A stretch of 64,000 nt of DNA, from NCBI RefSeq assembly GCF_018613315.1, contig NZ_JAGGQL010000005.1, forward strand, positions 62,001 to 126,000. Direction: 5' to 3'. The stretch is from Bacillus sp. ISL-37. GTDB lineage: Bacteria; Bacillota; Bacilli; Bacillales; Cytobacillaceae. The notes beneath the pieces were generated by a model. It was not told where the DNA came from, did not search any database, and saw nothing but the letters and a program-made list of their open reading frames with translations. This document shows, piece by piece, positions 51,421 to 60,266 of the stretch (its first letter is position 1; each line of letters starts with the position of its first letter). A program made the translations under genes and the position numbers.

Positions 51421-51873
51421 TTATTGATAATAATCAAGTGCTTTTTCAAAATGAGAATAATATCCGCCGGCACTATCAATATTTGAAAGCTGTTTAAGAT
51501 CTTCCCTACTCATAAAAATAAAATCGATCGGTTTTTTACTATAGCGAACAAGAATCTCGGCTGATTTATCCTCTGCCCATTCCAGCGTCTCAACTGTCAA
51601 ATGAATTAACTTTTCATTCTCTTCCTGATAGTAAATCGATATATTCTCATACACATGCTTCATACTTTCAGCTTTAAGTTTTACCTCTAACTCACTGTCA
51701 TAATTTAAAGTGAAGAAAGATTTTGCTGTCGTAAAAAAGTTTACATTCTCACCGGTCCTTGCATTCAGTTCCTTTTGGAACGCTTTGAGGACTGCGAATA
51801 TACTGACTAAAAATATAAGCAGTATGATGAAGAAAATCGTCACCCACAACCTTATGTTCGGTCTACTCATCTC
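51421..51873 (-). CDS. Membrane-anchored protein, 150 aa
   Basis: One N-terminal membrane span (about 8-30) and a soluble extracytoplasmic domain. No family recognised. The ATG at 51873 follows AGAGGAAG and overlaps the stop region of the preceding 46-residue gene, so translation is coupled. Confidence 0.6.
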   Translation of the reverse strand, partial: EMSRPNIRLWVTIFFIILLIFLVSIFAVLKAFQKELNARTGENVNFFTTAKSFFTLNYDSELEVKLKAESMKHVYENISIYYQEENEKLIHLTVETLEWAEDKSAEILVRYSKKPIDFIFMSREDLKQLSNIDSAGGYYSHFEKALDYYQ

Positions 51874-52006
51874 TTCCTCTTTTCGCCAGCTCCTCAAGCA
51901 AAGAAATCATTTTTTCATTTTGTTCAATCATTTCCTCATTTTGCTGCCTGAGCTTTGTAAAATCAAACATGAATACCAATAAAACAATCGTTATAATGAT
52001 TAACAC
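51866..52006 (-). CDS. Small membrane protein with coiled-coil tail, 46 aa
   Basis: GTG start at 52006 behind AAGGAG with seven-base spacing. One hydrophobic span (about 2-13) is followed by a heptad-like helix (LRQQNEEMIEQNEKMISLLE). It overlaps the HAD gene upstream and the 150-residue gene downstream by a few bases each, an arrangement that argues for a real, coupled gene. Confidence 0.6.
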
Positions 52007-52554
52007 TTCGTTACTCCTTCCCCCATAAGCCAGCTTATGGCCTCATTCAAATTACTTGCCATAAAATCCAGTTGGATTTCTCCCCATCTGCCAAAATACT
52101 GCTTGTTTATGTATTTATCATAAGCAGCCTGGCCGCTGCCCGTTTTGACCAAAATCTTCAAGCAGCCCGCTTCGTCAGCAGCCAGCATGTCCGTCCATCT
52201 ATCTCCGATTACTACACATCGATTTAAGTCCAGCTTGTTTTCAACTGCAGCTCTTTTCAGCATTCCGGGAGAAGGTTTTCTACAGGTACAGCCTTCATCA
52301 TGGCGGTGAGGACAAATGTATACCTTATCAAACCCAAACGATCTCAACTCACTCACAAACTGGTCAACTGTGGCTTCTCCGTTCGCAATCCCTGGCTGGT
52401 TCGTAAACGAATAGACAAAAATATTGTTTTCTTTTAATAGCTTGATTGATTTCTGGACACCGGGGAATAACTCAAAATCCCCAGGATAAATCACTTTGTC
52501 AGTTCCTCCAAGAGTCCCATCCCGGTCAATAAAAACAGCCTGGATATTCAACAC
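52000..52554 (-). CDS. HAD-IIIA phosphatase (GmhB-like)
   Basis: A 184-residue HAD hydrolase: motif I FIDRDGTLGG, motif II SFTNQPG, the zinc-binding loop CPHRHDEGCTCRKP and motif IV GDRWTDMLAA. This is the histidinol-phosphate / heptose-bisphosphate phosphatase type. Substrate unknown; small sugar phosphates are likely. GTG start behind GGAGGTG. Confidence 0.85.
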   Translation of the reverse strand: MLNIQAVFIDRDGTLGGTDKVIYPGDFELFPGVQKSIKLLKENNIFVYSFTNQPGIANGEATVDQFVSELRSFGFDKVYICPHRHDEGCTCRKPSPGMLKRAAVENKLDLNRCVVIGDRWTDMLAADEAGCLKILVKTGSGQAAYDKYINKQYFGRWGEIQLDFMASNLNEAISWLMGEGVTKC

Positions 52555-52596
52555 GATACCTACACCTCCGAACTCACTTTTCTGCCAGCAATTCCG

Positions 52597-52932
52597 TTAA
52601 AACTTTAACCTTTCAATAACGCAAGCCCTGTGTTCCTGGCTGAGATCGTGAGCTTTTTTATAAAGCGGATTATTCTTTCCTTCCTTCAAATCTCCGATAA
52701 AATTAATCTCTACTTTCCCTTTGTACTGATTCCACACTTGATTCAATTCATTTATGTACTGCTTTACGGGTCCTTCGTAAGCCTTCAAATCAATAGAGAA
52801 ACTTGAGGTCCAGGCTTTCTGATCTGTAATAATAATTGCTTTCTTAAATTTTTTCTTTTTCATCAGCTTCAATGCATCGAGGATTGCTAGCAATTCACAT
52901 ACAATCGGTTTAGTGGTTTTAATATTTCTCAC
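52597..52932 (-). CDS. C-terminal half of an RNase H-like protein (gene split by an in-frame stop)
   Basis: This frame opens with GTG at 52932, in the same frame as, and two codons after, the ochre stop of the 52939 gene. It carries the second half of an RNase H fold: KPIVCELLAILDALK with the catalytic glutamate, ITDQKAW with aspartate and a C-terminal KKAHDLS. The first aspartate is in the upstream piece. There is no ribosome site before the GTG. The two pieces are best read as one gene (52597-53496) with a CAA-to-TAA type nonsense mutation. Confidence 0.6.
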   Translation of the reverse strand: MRNIKTTKPIVCELLAILDALKLMKKKKFKKAIIITDQKAWTSSFSIDLKAYEGPVKQYINELNQVWNQYKGKVEINFIGDLKEGKNNPLYKKAHDLSQEHRACVIERLKF

Positions 52933-52938
52933 TGTTGA

Positions 52939-53496
52939 TTAACCAGCCGCTGTTTCTCTGTTCCTGACGATGATAACTCCAGTTCCTGCAGTGGCATTGT
53001 TAAAATTATAGGAGCCATCGACAATTAAGATTGGAACATCAGCGGGGACTTTTTCGACTAATGGCATAAGCAAGTTTTTCAATACCTGCTTAACGACATG
53101 ATCTCCTTTACGATAAAAGTCGAGGATATCCTGAACATGATAAAAATCCTTTTCTCCTACATGCTGAAACGGGAGCCCGTTTTTCTTTAAGTTTATAAAT
53201 TGATCCTTTGTTATTCTTAGGATTGAGAGAATACTATCTTCAGTGACATACTCTTCCAGCGAGCGCCCTTTGTTGTCACGAAATTCCCTTTCCAAACGCT
53301 CCTGTGAAGGTTTGTATGACTTCACCCATTCTTTCACTTCCTCTTCCAGGAATCTGTATTCATTCGCAATCAGATAATGAGGCATTCCGTCATTCAAATA
53401 TACTGTCAGTTGGGTTTTAGTTAATTTGACGTTTTTGATCAATTCTCCCCTTAAAAGTAATTTTACTGGGGTCTGTTTTGATGTAATCGTTATCAT
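52939..53496 (-). CDS. N-terminal part of an RNase H-like protein (premature stop)
   Basis: A 185-residue frame: an uncharacterised N-terminal ~145 residues (with SILSILRITKDQFINLKKNG, a possible DNA-binding helix pair) followed by the first strands of RNase H, ILIVDGSYNF with the first catalytic aspartate. It ends at TAA (52939-52941) after RNRETAAG, in the middle of the fold. The same frame continues in the next entry. Function unknown; homologues are presumed to cut RNA-DNA hybrids. Confidence 0.6.
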   Translation of the reverse strand: MITITSKQTPVKLLLRGELIKNVKLTKTQLTVYLNDGMPHYLIANEYRFLEEEVKEWVKSYKPSQERLEREFRDNKGRSLEEYVTEDSILSILRITKDQFINLKKNGLPFQHVGEKDFYHVQDILDFYRKGDHVVKQVLKNLLMPLVEKVPADVPILIVDGSYNFNNATAGTGVIIVRNRETAAG

Positions 53497-53597
53497 CTGG
53501 CACCTGCATTCTTTTTGAAAATTCCACTATTTCCATCATACCATTCTCTAAAATACATTTATATCCAAAGTTTCCATTTTAAACGAAGTAAACCATA

Positions 53598-53633
53598 AAA
53601 AAATCCCCTCACCAAATGGCAAGGGGACCTGTT
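53598..53633. terminator. Intrinsic terminator upstream of the RNase H-like gene
   Basis: TCCCCT / AGGGGA with a 13-base loop between the ccdC end and the RNase H-like gene; A-run on the left serves the minus-strand ccd operon. Confidence 0.65.
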
Positions 53634-53650
53634 TTATCCGTATTTTTTTA

Positions 53651-54133
53651 CTAACCGTTACGCAATTCATTTTGAAGCTTCTTGAACTGCAGATACATAG
53701 CGGCTCGCCATGGGACAATCATTCCAAAAGCAAGAATCCAGAACATTCCGCTCAACTCACCAAAATTGATTGAACTGCTTAGCACCAGTTTTGCTATGAC
53801 ACGTACGATCAACAGACCGATTAAAATGAAGACGAAAGCCTTGGATCTTTTGAGAAAGATTTCCCGTCCTCTGACCTCGAATTTCGAGGTCTTGATGAGC
53901 AGGATTGAGAATAGTATCCCTACTGAAAGTGCCTCTATAATCTGTAAAAAATGAACACGGAACACCGGGAAGATGAACATGAGCGCACCCGTGCTCATAA
54001 AGATTGGCGGTAAAATAATTTTCTTGGCAGATGCTGGTCTTTTGGCAGCCTTCATCCTCATGAATGTCACAAAGATGGCCATGCCAATTGCTCCAACTGT
54101 TGACGCCAGAACATAATTCATTCTATATTTCAT
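53651..54133 (-). CDS. ccdC: CcdC family membrane protein (cytochrome c biogenesis)
   Basis: A 160-residue protein with five membrane spans; NYVLASTVGAIGMAIFVTFMRMKA, ILPPIFMSTGALMFIFPVFRV and MFWILAFGMIVPWRAAMY match CcdC (B. subtilis YneJ). It is encoded after ccdA and the CheY-like ccdB, as in B. subtilis, which supports the assignment. Its precise role is unsettled. In B. subtilis yneK follows; here yneK is 25 kb to the left. Confidence 0.88.
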   Translation of the reverse strand: MKYRMNYVLASTVGAIGMAIFVTFMRMKAAKRPASAKKIILPPIFMSTGALMFIFPVFRVHFLQIIEALSVGILFSILLIKTSKFEVRGREIFLKRSKAFVFILIGLLIVRVIAKLVLSSSINFGELSGMFWILAFGMIVPWRAAMYLQFKKLQNELRNG

Positions 54134-54170
54134 CCCTTATTTATAGTGTCCACATTATTATAATGAAAAT

Positions 54171-54204
54171 AAGCCATTTAAGATAGACTTAAATGGCTGT
54201 TTTT
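54171..54204 (-). terminator. Hairpin after ccdB
   Basis: AGCCATTTAAG / CTTAAATGGCT with a 5-base loop between ccdB and ccdC. The T-run (GTTTTTT) follows on the plus strand only, so on the minus strand it may be a processing or stabilising hairpin. Confidence 0.5.
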
Positions 54205-54563
54205 TATCTTAATACTCTTGATACGGAATCGACTACCTGTGAATCATCGAATGGCTTTACAATGAAATCCTTTGCTCCCGCCTCAATCGCATCCACCACC
54301 ATCTTCTGCTGGCCCATCGCTGAGCACATGATGATTTTTGCATCTTTGAAATTCTTTTTGATTTCTTTTACGGCGTCCAGTCCGCTCATTTCCGGCATTG
54401 TTATATCCATTGTCACAAGATCGGGTTTCAGCTCGCGATACAGCTCGACTGCTTCACGTCCATTTTCAGCTTCCCCCACTATTTCGTGGTTTGCTTTCTT
54501 CAGAATATTGGTTAAGGTGATTCTCATAAATTTTGCGTCGTCAACTATCAAAATTCTGGCCAT
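54204..54563 (-). CDS. ccdB: CheY-like response regulator receiver protein (CcdB/YneI)
   Basis: A 119-residue stand-alone receiver domain: acidic pair in ILIVDDAKFMR, phosphoacceptor in LVTMDITMPEMSG, CSAMGQ and the lysine in IVKPF. It lies between ccdA and ccdC as in the B. subtilis operon. No output domain. The ATG at 54563 follows GGGGAGG. The partner kinase is unknown. Confidence 0.88.
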   Translation of the reverse strand: MARILIVDDAKFMRITLTNILKKANHEIVGEAENGREAVELYRELKPDLVTMDITMPEMSGLDAVKEIKKNFKDAKIIMCSAMGQQKMVVDAIEAGAKDFIVKPFDDSQVVDSVSRVLR

Positions 54564-54747
54564 CGCTGTATCCTCCCCGACAATCACAACAAATATATTA
54601 TTCTATTTAATTTCCTCTTAATTACTATATAACTATATTTAACCATTATTTTCAATGTAAAGACACCGACAAATTTCTCACATACAAAAATTCCTTATGA
54701 AAATAATCTCATATAGCCCTATTAGCACTCAAGCTTTAATATGCTTG

Positions 54748-55455
54748 TTAAAAACCTGTAAAATCGCCAAAAAACATTGATAGAATCGAAATCAGTTTCG
54801 TCATCCAATCGAAGAACAACATGATTCCGACTAATATCATGATATAGCCGCCGATTTTTACAATTTTCACATTATGTTTGCGGATCCACTGCATTTTTCC
54901 AATGAAGAATGAAAGGATGAAGAACGGAATCGCAAAACCCAGAGTATACGCGATCATATAAAGCATTCCAGAGCCAGGGTTTGAGCTTGCAAGCAGGATG
55001 ACCGAGGCGAGGATTGGTCCAGTACACGGAGTCCATCCGGCCGCAAAAGCCATTCCAATCAATGAGGACCCAAAGTAACCCGATGGGCGGTTCTTGAATT
55101 CTATTTTCCTGTCTTTCATCAAGAACTCAGGCTTAAAGAACCCAATGACCATCAACCCGAAGGCAACAATAAAGATTGCACCCAACTGACGGATGAGGTC
55201 CTGGTACTGAATGAAGAATTGGCCTACAAAAGAGGTACCGAATCCAATCGCAATGAATATCACCGAAAAGCCCAGCAAGAAAAACAATGTATGCAGCAGA
55301 CTGCGCCTTTGCAGCATCGCATTTTCGCTCTTCAGTTCTCCTACAGACATACCAGTAATATAAGATAAGAATGCCGGATAAAGCGGTAAGCAGCATGGAG
55401 AAATAAAGCTAAGGAATCCCGCTCCCATAGCAATGAGTATATTTATATCTGTCAT
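54748..55455 (-). CDS. ccdA: Cytochrome c biogenesis protein CcdA
   Basis: A 235-residue protein with six membrane spans and the two cysteine motifs [11 protein letters not shown] (near residue 20) and GWTPCTGP (near residue 140). CcdA carries electrons from thioredoxin across the membrane to reduce apocytochrome c or spore thiol-disulfide proteins. First gene of the ccd operon. Start behind GGGGATGG. Confidence 0.95.
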   Translation of the reverse strand: MTDINILIAMGAGFLSFISPCCLPLYPAFLSYITGMSVGELKSENAMLQRRSLLHTLFFLLGFSVIFIAIGFGTSFVGQFFIQYQDLIRQLGAIFIVAFGLMVIGFFKPEFLMKDRKIEFKNRPSGYFGSSLIGMAFAAGWTPCTGPILASVILLASSNPGSGMLYMIAYTLGFAIPFFILSFFIGKMQWIRKHNVKIVKIGGYIMILVGIMLFFDWMTKLISILSMFFGDFTGF

Positions 55456-55650
55456 AATTCCATCCCCAGTCCATATTCGTTAGTCCCATTCTAACAAAAC
55501 CATTTACTATTATTATAGTTTAACTGTGAACAATTTATTAATTTCTATAAAAAAGGTGTTTAACTTCTAAAAAGCTGGGTAATAAAGTACGGTGTATATT
55601 TTTTACAGGAAAATATTTTACAAATGTTTCTTTTGAAATTTGGGAGTTTA

Positions 55651-55670
55651 TGCTATATACTAATATAGCA
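55651..55670. promoter_or_regulatory. Perfect inverted repeat upstream of the Spo0E-like gene
   Basis: TGCTATAT-ACTA-ATATAGCA is a perfect 8-bp inverted repeat in the divergent gap 55456-55757 between ccdA and the spo0E-like gene. No T-run follows, so it may be an operator. The rest of the gap is AT-rich with no certain promoter. Confidence 0.35.
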
Positions 55671-55757
55671 CTTGTAATAATTTCTATATTTGATAAAGAT
55701 TTTACATAACTATTTTTAATATACTGCTAAGAGATAAAACAAGAAAGGATTTTCACA

Positions 55758-55928
55758 TTGTCTAAGGAGCAACTAATCACCCTCATTGAAAAGAAACGCG
55801 AAGAGCTGATACAAATCGCATCTAAGAACGGCCTCAATTCCACAATCGCCATTCATTACAGCCAGGAACTTGATGAACTGTTAAATGAATATAATCGCGT
55901 ATACATTAAAAAGATAGCAGCACATTAA
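55758..55928 (+). CDS. Spo0E-like aspartyl-phosphate phosphatase
   Basis: A 56-residue two-helix protein: QLITLIEKKREELIQIA, then the signature SQELDELLNEYNR. Spo0E-type proteins dephosphorylate Spo0A~P and so delay sporulation. TTG start eight bases after AAAGGA. It has its own terminator. The short length and SxxLD motif make this assignment safe. Confidence 0.88.
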   Translation: MSKEQLITLIEKKREELIQIASKNGLNSTIAIHYSQELDELLNEYNRVYIKKIAAH

Positions 55929-55967
55929 AAACAGCTAAACGCCACAAGCGTTATAGCTGTTTTATTT
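55929..55967 (+). terminator. Terminator of the Spo0E-like gene
   Basis: AACAGCT / AGCTGTT hairpin with an internal AACGC/GCGTT part, followed by TTATTTTTT. Confidence 0.75.
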
Positions 55968-56151
55968 TTTCTATTTAAGTGGGTTCTTGACTATTCATTA
56001 AATTCGATGACGCCTTCGTGCAATACGTTTCTTACAAATGGATACACTGTGTATCTCAAATAATCCATAGCCCTCATGCATGCAGTGTAGATAACTCTGC
56101 GCAGCCTCTCATTACATGGTATGCACGGCTATATGTTTTTCCTAGACAAAA

Positions 56152-56268
56152 CTAAAACTTTTTCATTACTTTTCCGATTATTTTTCCAGCACTCTTTCCA
56201 GCCTTCTTTGTTACCTGCTTTTTCACTTGCTTTTTAATTTCCTTCTTTATCATGCTCTTTAATCCCAT
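56152..56268 (-). CDS. Small lysine-rich protein, 38 aa
   Basis: The ATG at 56268 follows GAGGG with six-base spacing. The product (MGLKSMIKKEIKKQVKKQVT and onward, ending VMKKF) has about 15 lysines in 38 residues, arranged as an amphipathic helix, and a GKSAGKIIGK stretch. It is like cationic antimicrobial or nucleic-acid-binding peptides; the role is unknown. The regions 55968-56151 and 56269-56460 hold nothing else clear. Confidence 0.5.
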   Translation of the reverse strand: MGLKSMIKKEIKKQVKKQVTKKAGKSAGKIIGKVMKKF

Positions 56269-56461
56269 CTTTTTCCCTCTTCCCCAAATATAATTACTTT
56301 ATTGGATAATAGTACGATTCTTTAGGCAAAAAAGTTTCATTTCTGCCTTGATAAGAATAAATAAAACCGTTGTGATCTAACCTGCCAGTCAGCACAACAA
56401 GAGGTATTTTTTTTTAGATTATTCATTGGATCGTAATTTCATTTTCCATTTTAATCAAAAT

Positions 56462-56491
56462 AAAGGCGATTACTTTTAGCAATCGCCTTTA
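56462..56491 (-). terminator. Terminator of the bmrCD-type operon
   Basis: AAAGGCGATT / AATCGCCTTT with a 9-base loop, followed by T/A-rich sequence on both strands, 16 bp after the stop. Confidence 0.75.
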
Positions 56492-56507
56492 TACATAATT
56501 TAATTAT

Positions 56508-58301
56508 CTATCCAACCACATCTTCCAATCGTTCTACTGAACCGTTCTGCAGGAGATACATCTTATGGTAAAGTCCCTGTTGAGTGAGCAGTTCCTGATG
56601 TGATCCGCGTTCGACTATTTCTCCATGATGGAGGACGATGATCTGGTCTGCATCCTGGATGGTCGAAAGCCTGTGGGCAATGGCAATCGTGGTCCTGCCT
56701 TTACGCATTTTGGCGAGTGCGGTCTGGATGGCCTCTTCGGTTTCCGTATCAATATTTGCAGTTGCTTCATCGAGGACAAGGATTTTCGGATTAGCCGCAA
56801 TCGTCCTAGCGAATGCGATCAACTGCCTCTGTCCGCTCGAAAAAGTGGAGCCTCGCTCTGTCACTTTTTGTGCATATCCATCTTCAAGTTTATCAATGAA
56901 AGAATCCGCCTGGACAAATTCAGCCGCCCTCTTAATATCTTCTTCAGACAAATCGCTATTGTGCAGCCTGATATTATCACCGACTGTTCCGTAGAACAAG
57001 AACGGATCCTGAAGCACAAGCCCCATTTTATGGCGCAGTTCTTTTACCGGATAATTTTTTATCGAATGATTATCAATTAAAATATCACCGCGTTCAAACT
57101 CATAGAAACGCATCAACAGGTTGATGATTGAACTTTTCCCGCTTCCGGTGTGGCCTACAAATGCAAGAGTTTCCCCTGGATTCACGGTGAAACTGATATT
57201 TTTCAAGACATCCCTTTTTCCATCATAGGAAAAACTGACATCCTTGAATTCTATTTTTCCATCATTGACTTTGTCAGCTTCTTTTCCAGTCTGTCCCGGA
57301 GCAAGCTCCGTTTCATCAAGCAGTTTGAAAACACGTGATGCAGCGACAATCGCCTGCTGGTACATGGAAAGTCTCATCATCATATTGTTCACTGGCTCGA
57401 AAAAGCGATCCAGGTAATTGATGAATGCATACAATACCCCAATCTCAATTGGACTGTCAAAAGAAGTAATCCCAAAAAAGCTAAGAACGATCATTAACGC
57501 TAAAATATAGACCAGGTCAACAGCTGGGCGTAACAACAGCCCATCTGCCTTGATGTTTTTCATGCCCGCGTCAAAATGCTTATCGTTAATTTCACCGAAC
57601 TCCCTTTTCAATCTTTCTTCCTGACGGAACATCTGGATAATCGACATACCCTGGAGTGATTCACTGAGCTTTGCATTGAGCTGGCTCAGCCGTTCACGCA
57701 TATCCTGGTAAAACTTTGAGCTCAGTTTCCGGTACAAACTCATGATGAACACGATGAAAGGTAAAATCAGCATTGTGAACAAAGCCAATTTCACATTCAG
57801 GATAAACATTGCGACAAAAATTCCGAACAGCAAGAAGCCGCTTTGGATGAACGTCGCAATGACACTGACGAACATATCTTTGATTGCTTCTGTGTCATTG
57901 GTCACTCTGGATACAAGTGAGCCGGCAGGCGTTTTATCGAAATATTTCAATCCAAGCTGCTGCACCTTTGTAAAGACATCAATCCTCATTTGCTGGATGA
58001 TTTTCAGCGCAATTTCCTGGAACTTCAGAAGCTGAAAATAAGAGACGAGTACATTGAGGATCTGGATGCCGATATAAGCAGCACCGAGCATCAACAATGG
58101 CTTGAATGGCATGTAACCTTCCCTCAAGTAATCATCGATAAAAATTTTCACCAATATCGGTCCGAGCACATCCCCAACAGTGGCGAGCAGCAGGAATCCG
58201 AATGCGACAAAAATCATTTTTAAATGCGGCTTTGCATAAGCAAGAAGCCGGAACAGCACGGAACGCTGCTCTTTAGCGTTTAGTACAGGCGTTTTTTCCA
58301 T
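56508..58301 (-). CDS. Multidrug ABC transporter half, canonical ATPase site (BmrD/YheH type)
   Basis: A 597-residue half-transporter: six membrane spans (about 20-320) and an ATPase domain with Walker A GHTGSGKSS, signature FSSGQRQL, Walker B ILVLDEAT with the catalytic glutamate, and H-loop AHRL. It pairs with the gene just upstream, whose Walker B glutamate is aspartate. This asymmetric pair is the BmrC/BmrD type that exports drugs. Start behind GAGGG, three bases after the partner's stop. Family member lengths in B. subtilis are about 673 for YheH and 585 for YheI. Confidence 0.88.
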   Translation of the reverse strand: MEKTPVLNAKEQRSVLFRLLAYAKPHLKMIFVAFGFLLLATVGDVLGPILVKIFIDDYLREGYMPFKPLLMLGAAYIGIQILNVLVSYFQLLKFQEIALKIIQQMRIDVFTKVQQLGLKYFDKTPAGSLVSRVTNDTEAIKDMFVSVIATFIQSGFLLFGIFVAMFILNVKLALFTMLILPFIVFIMSLYRKLSSKFYQDMRERLSQLNAKLSESLQGMSIIQMFRQEERLKREFGEINDKHFDAGMKNIKADGLLLRPAVDLVYILALMIVLSFFGITSFDSPIEIGVLYAFINYLDRFFEPVNNMMMRLSMYQQAIVAASRVFKLLDETELAPGQTGKEADKVNDGKIEFKDVSFSYDGKRDVLKNISFTVNPGETLAFVGHTGSGKSSIINLLMRFYEFERGDILIDNHSIKNYPVKELRHKMGLVLQDPFLFYGTVGDNIRLHNSDLSEEDIKRAAEFVQADSFIDKLEDGYAQKVTERGSTFSSGQRQLIAFARTIAANPKILVLDEATANIDTETEEAIQTALAKMRKGRTTIAIAHRLSTIQDADQIIVLHHGEIVERGSHQELLTQQGLYHKMYLLQNGSVERLEDVVG

Positions 58302-58304
58302 TGA

Positions 58305-60053
58305 TCACCCTCCCTGCTCAACAAGCTCTTCAAGCTGCTGCCTTAAATACATATCCTTGTACCAGCCTTCGTTCTCCATCAACTGGTCGTGGGTACCACG
58401 CTCAGCAATCCGGCCATCTTCAAGGACAACGATGAGATCAGCGTGGTGGATGGCGCTTAAGCGGTGTGCAGTGATAATTGTTGTCTTATCTTTTCGATTT
58501 TCTTTCAATGCTGATAAAATCTGTTCCTCGGTCTTCGCGTCGACCGCCGACAACGAATCATCAAGGATAAGGATTTCCGGATTCATCACCAATGCGCGAG
58601 CAATTGAGATCCTCTGTTTTTGGCCGCCTGAGAGCGAAACCCCACGCTCCCCGACAACGGTTTGATAGCCATCGGTAAATTCAAGAATGTCATCATGGAT
58701 GTTCGCCACTCTAGCTGAATTATAGATGACCTCCTTATCAACAGTAGGATCCGCGAAAGCAATGTTCTCCTGGACAGTTGCGGAGAAAAGGAAATGATCC
58801 TGTGGAACGTATCCAATTGCCTGTCTCAATCGATCCATCTTATAGTCCTGAATATTCCTGCCCCCAATGGCTATGCTTCCTTCCGACAGATCGAATTCAC
58901 GGATCAACAGCTTCAGGAGTGTTGTTTTCCCCGCTCCCGTTTTCCCAACGATTCCAAGGGTCTGACCCTTCCCAAGACCAAATTTAATATCCTTTAAAAT
59001 AGGTTCCTGGTCGCCAGGATAGGTAAATGACTCAATATTATATTTAATAGCACCATTCGGTACTATATCCAGAGCATCTGGTTTGTCCTGGATGTCGATT
59101 TTTTCATCAAGCAATGCTGAAACACGATCATATGAAGCTCTTCCACGCTCGACAATATTGAAAAACCAGCCGAACGCTAGCATAGGCCACACCAGCAAGC
59201 CCAGATAAGATGTGAAAGATACCAGCTGCCCAATTGTCAGTTCCCCGTTCAACACATACCTTGCCCCGAAAGCAATCGATAAGAAGAATGATATGCCAAC
59301 AATGATTGAAATCGTTGGATCAAATAAAGCGTCAACCTTTGCGACGGAAATGTTCTTTTTTACAACATCCTCAGACTGTTTGCGAAAATCCTCAATATCT
59401 TCTTTCTCCTGGCCAAATGTTTTAATGACTTTGATTCCCGTGATGCTTTCCTGTGTCTTATCATTTAAATCTGAAAAAGCTTCCTGGGCCTTATGGAATC
59501 TTTTATGAAGCATCGTCCCATACCAGCTTGTCAGCAAAGCCATGAATGGCATTGGAATCAATGCGATCAAAGTCAGTTTCCAGCTGATTGTCGCTGCCAT
59601 CGCGATGATGACGAAGCCGCCGGTTGAGACAGAGTCAACAAACGTCAGAACACCGGCACCGGCTGTCTGCTGGATCGCCGAAAGGTCATTTGTAGCATGA
59701 GCCATCAAGTCCCCTGTCCTTCTTTTCTGGTAAAAAGACTGCGACATACTGGTGAAATGGGCATACAGCCGATTCCTTAATAATCGGGCCAGTTTTACCG
59801 CTGAACCAAAAATCATGATCCGCCAGTAATACCTGAGCGAATACATCGCCAACCCAGTAGCGGCTAATACAAACATCCATTTTCCAAGTTTTCCAGCCGT
59901 AAGCGTACCATTGGTAATTTCATCTACGATTATTCCAATGACGCGCGGCGGGACAAGCTGGAGAAACGCCACAAATAACAGCAGGAAAACCCCTGTCAGA
60001 TAGGCCTTTTTCTCCGATTTGAAATACCATAATAAATCCTTGAATACGCTCAT
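58305..60053 (-). CDS. Multidrug ABC transporter half, degenerate ATPase site (BmrC/YheI type)
   Basis: A 582-residue half-transporter with six spans and an ATPase domain: Walker A GKTGAGKTT, signature LSGGQKQR and Walker B ILILDDSLSAVD, where the catalytic glutamate is aspartate as in BmrC. The start at 60053 (MSVFKDLLWYF) follows GGGGG; the open frame continues 97 codons upstream with no protein character. In B. subtilis a small leader gene (bmrB) attenuates expression; I see no equivalent here. Confidence 0.88.
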   Translation of the reverse strand: MSVFKDLLWYFKSEKKAYLTGVFLLLFVAFLQLVPPRVIGIIVDEITNGTLTAGKLGKWMFVLAATGLAMYSLRYYWRIMIFGSAVKLARLLRNRLYAHFTSMSQSFYQKRRTGDLMAHATNDLSAIQQTAGAGVLTFVDSVSTGGFVIIAMAATISWKLTLIALIPMPFMALLTSWYGTMLHKRFHKAQEAFSDLNDKTQESITGIKVIKTFGQEKEDIEDFRKQSEDVVKKNISVAKVDALFDPTISIIVGISFFLSIAFGARYVLNGELTIGQLVSFTSYLGLLVWPMLAFGWFFNIVERGRASYDRVSALLDEKIDIQDKPDALDIVPNGAIKYNIESFTYPGDQEPILKDIKFGLGKGQTLGIVGKTGAGKTTLLKLLIREFDLSEGSIAIGGRNIQDYKMDRLRQAIGYVPQDHFLFSATVQENIAFADPTVDKEVIYNSARVANIHDDILEFTDGYQTVVGERGVSLSGGQKQRISIARALVMNPEILILDDSLSAVDAKTEEQILSALKENRKDKTTIITAHRLSAIHHADLIVVLEDGRIAERGTHDQLMENEGWYKDMYLRQQLEELVEQGG

Positions 60054-60221
60054 ATGTATATCCCCCAAACCCCTCAAATGCTTAAATAGTTTATCAAATA
60101 TTTGTAAAATGGGGAAGATTTTTTCTTTTAGATTTATGGGCAGACACTTCAACCTCACTCTAAATAAACGAATATTATGGTTTATTAATGATGATTCGTT
60201 CGGTTTTTTCAACATTATTTG

Positions 60222-60249
60222 TTGAATGTATTTAAAAGAGTGATATAAT
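60222..60249 (+). promoter_or_regulatory. Promoter of the xpt-pbuX operon
   Basis: TTGAAT (60222), 16-bp spacer and a perfect TATAAT (60244-60249), about 18 bp before the riboswitch P1 helix. Confidence 0.7.
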
Positions 60250-60266
60250 ATCAATAAATCAATAGA

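Noticed and set aside
60054-60240. A bmrB-like leader peptide and attenuator upstream of the BmrC-type gene
   Set aside because: No short frame with ribosome site and no terminator/antiterminator pair is visible on the minus strand.
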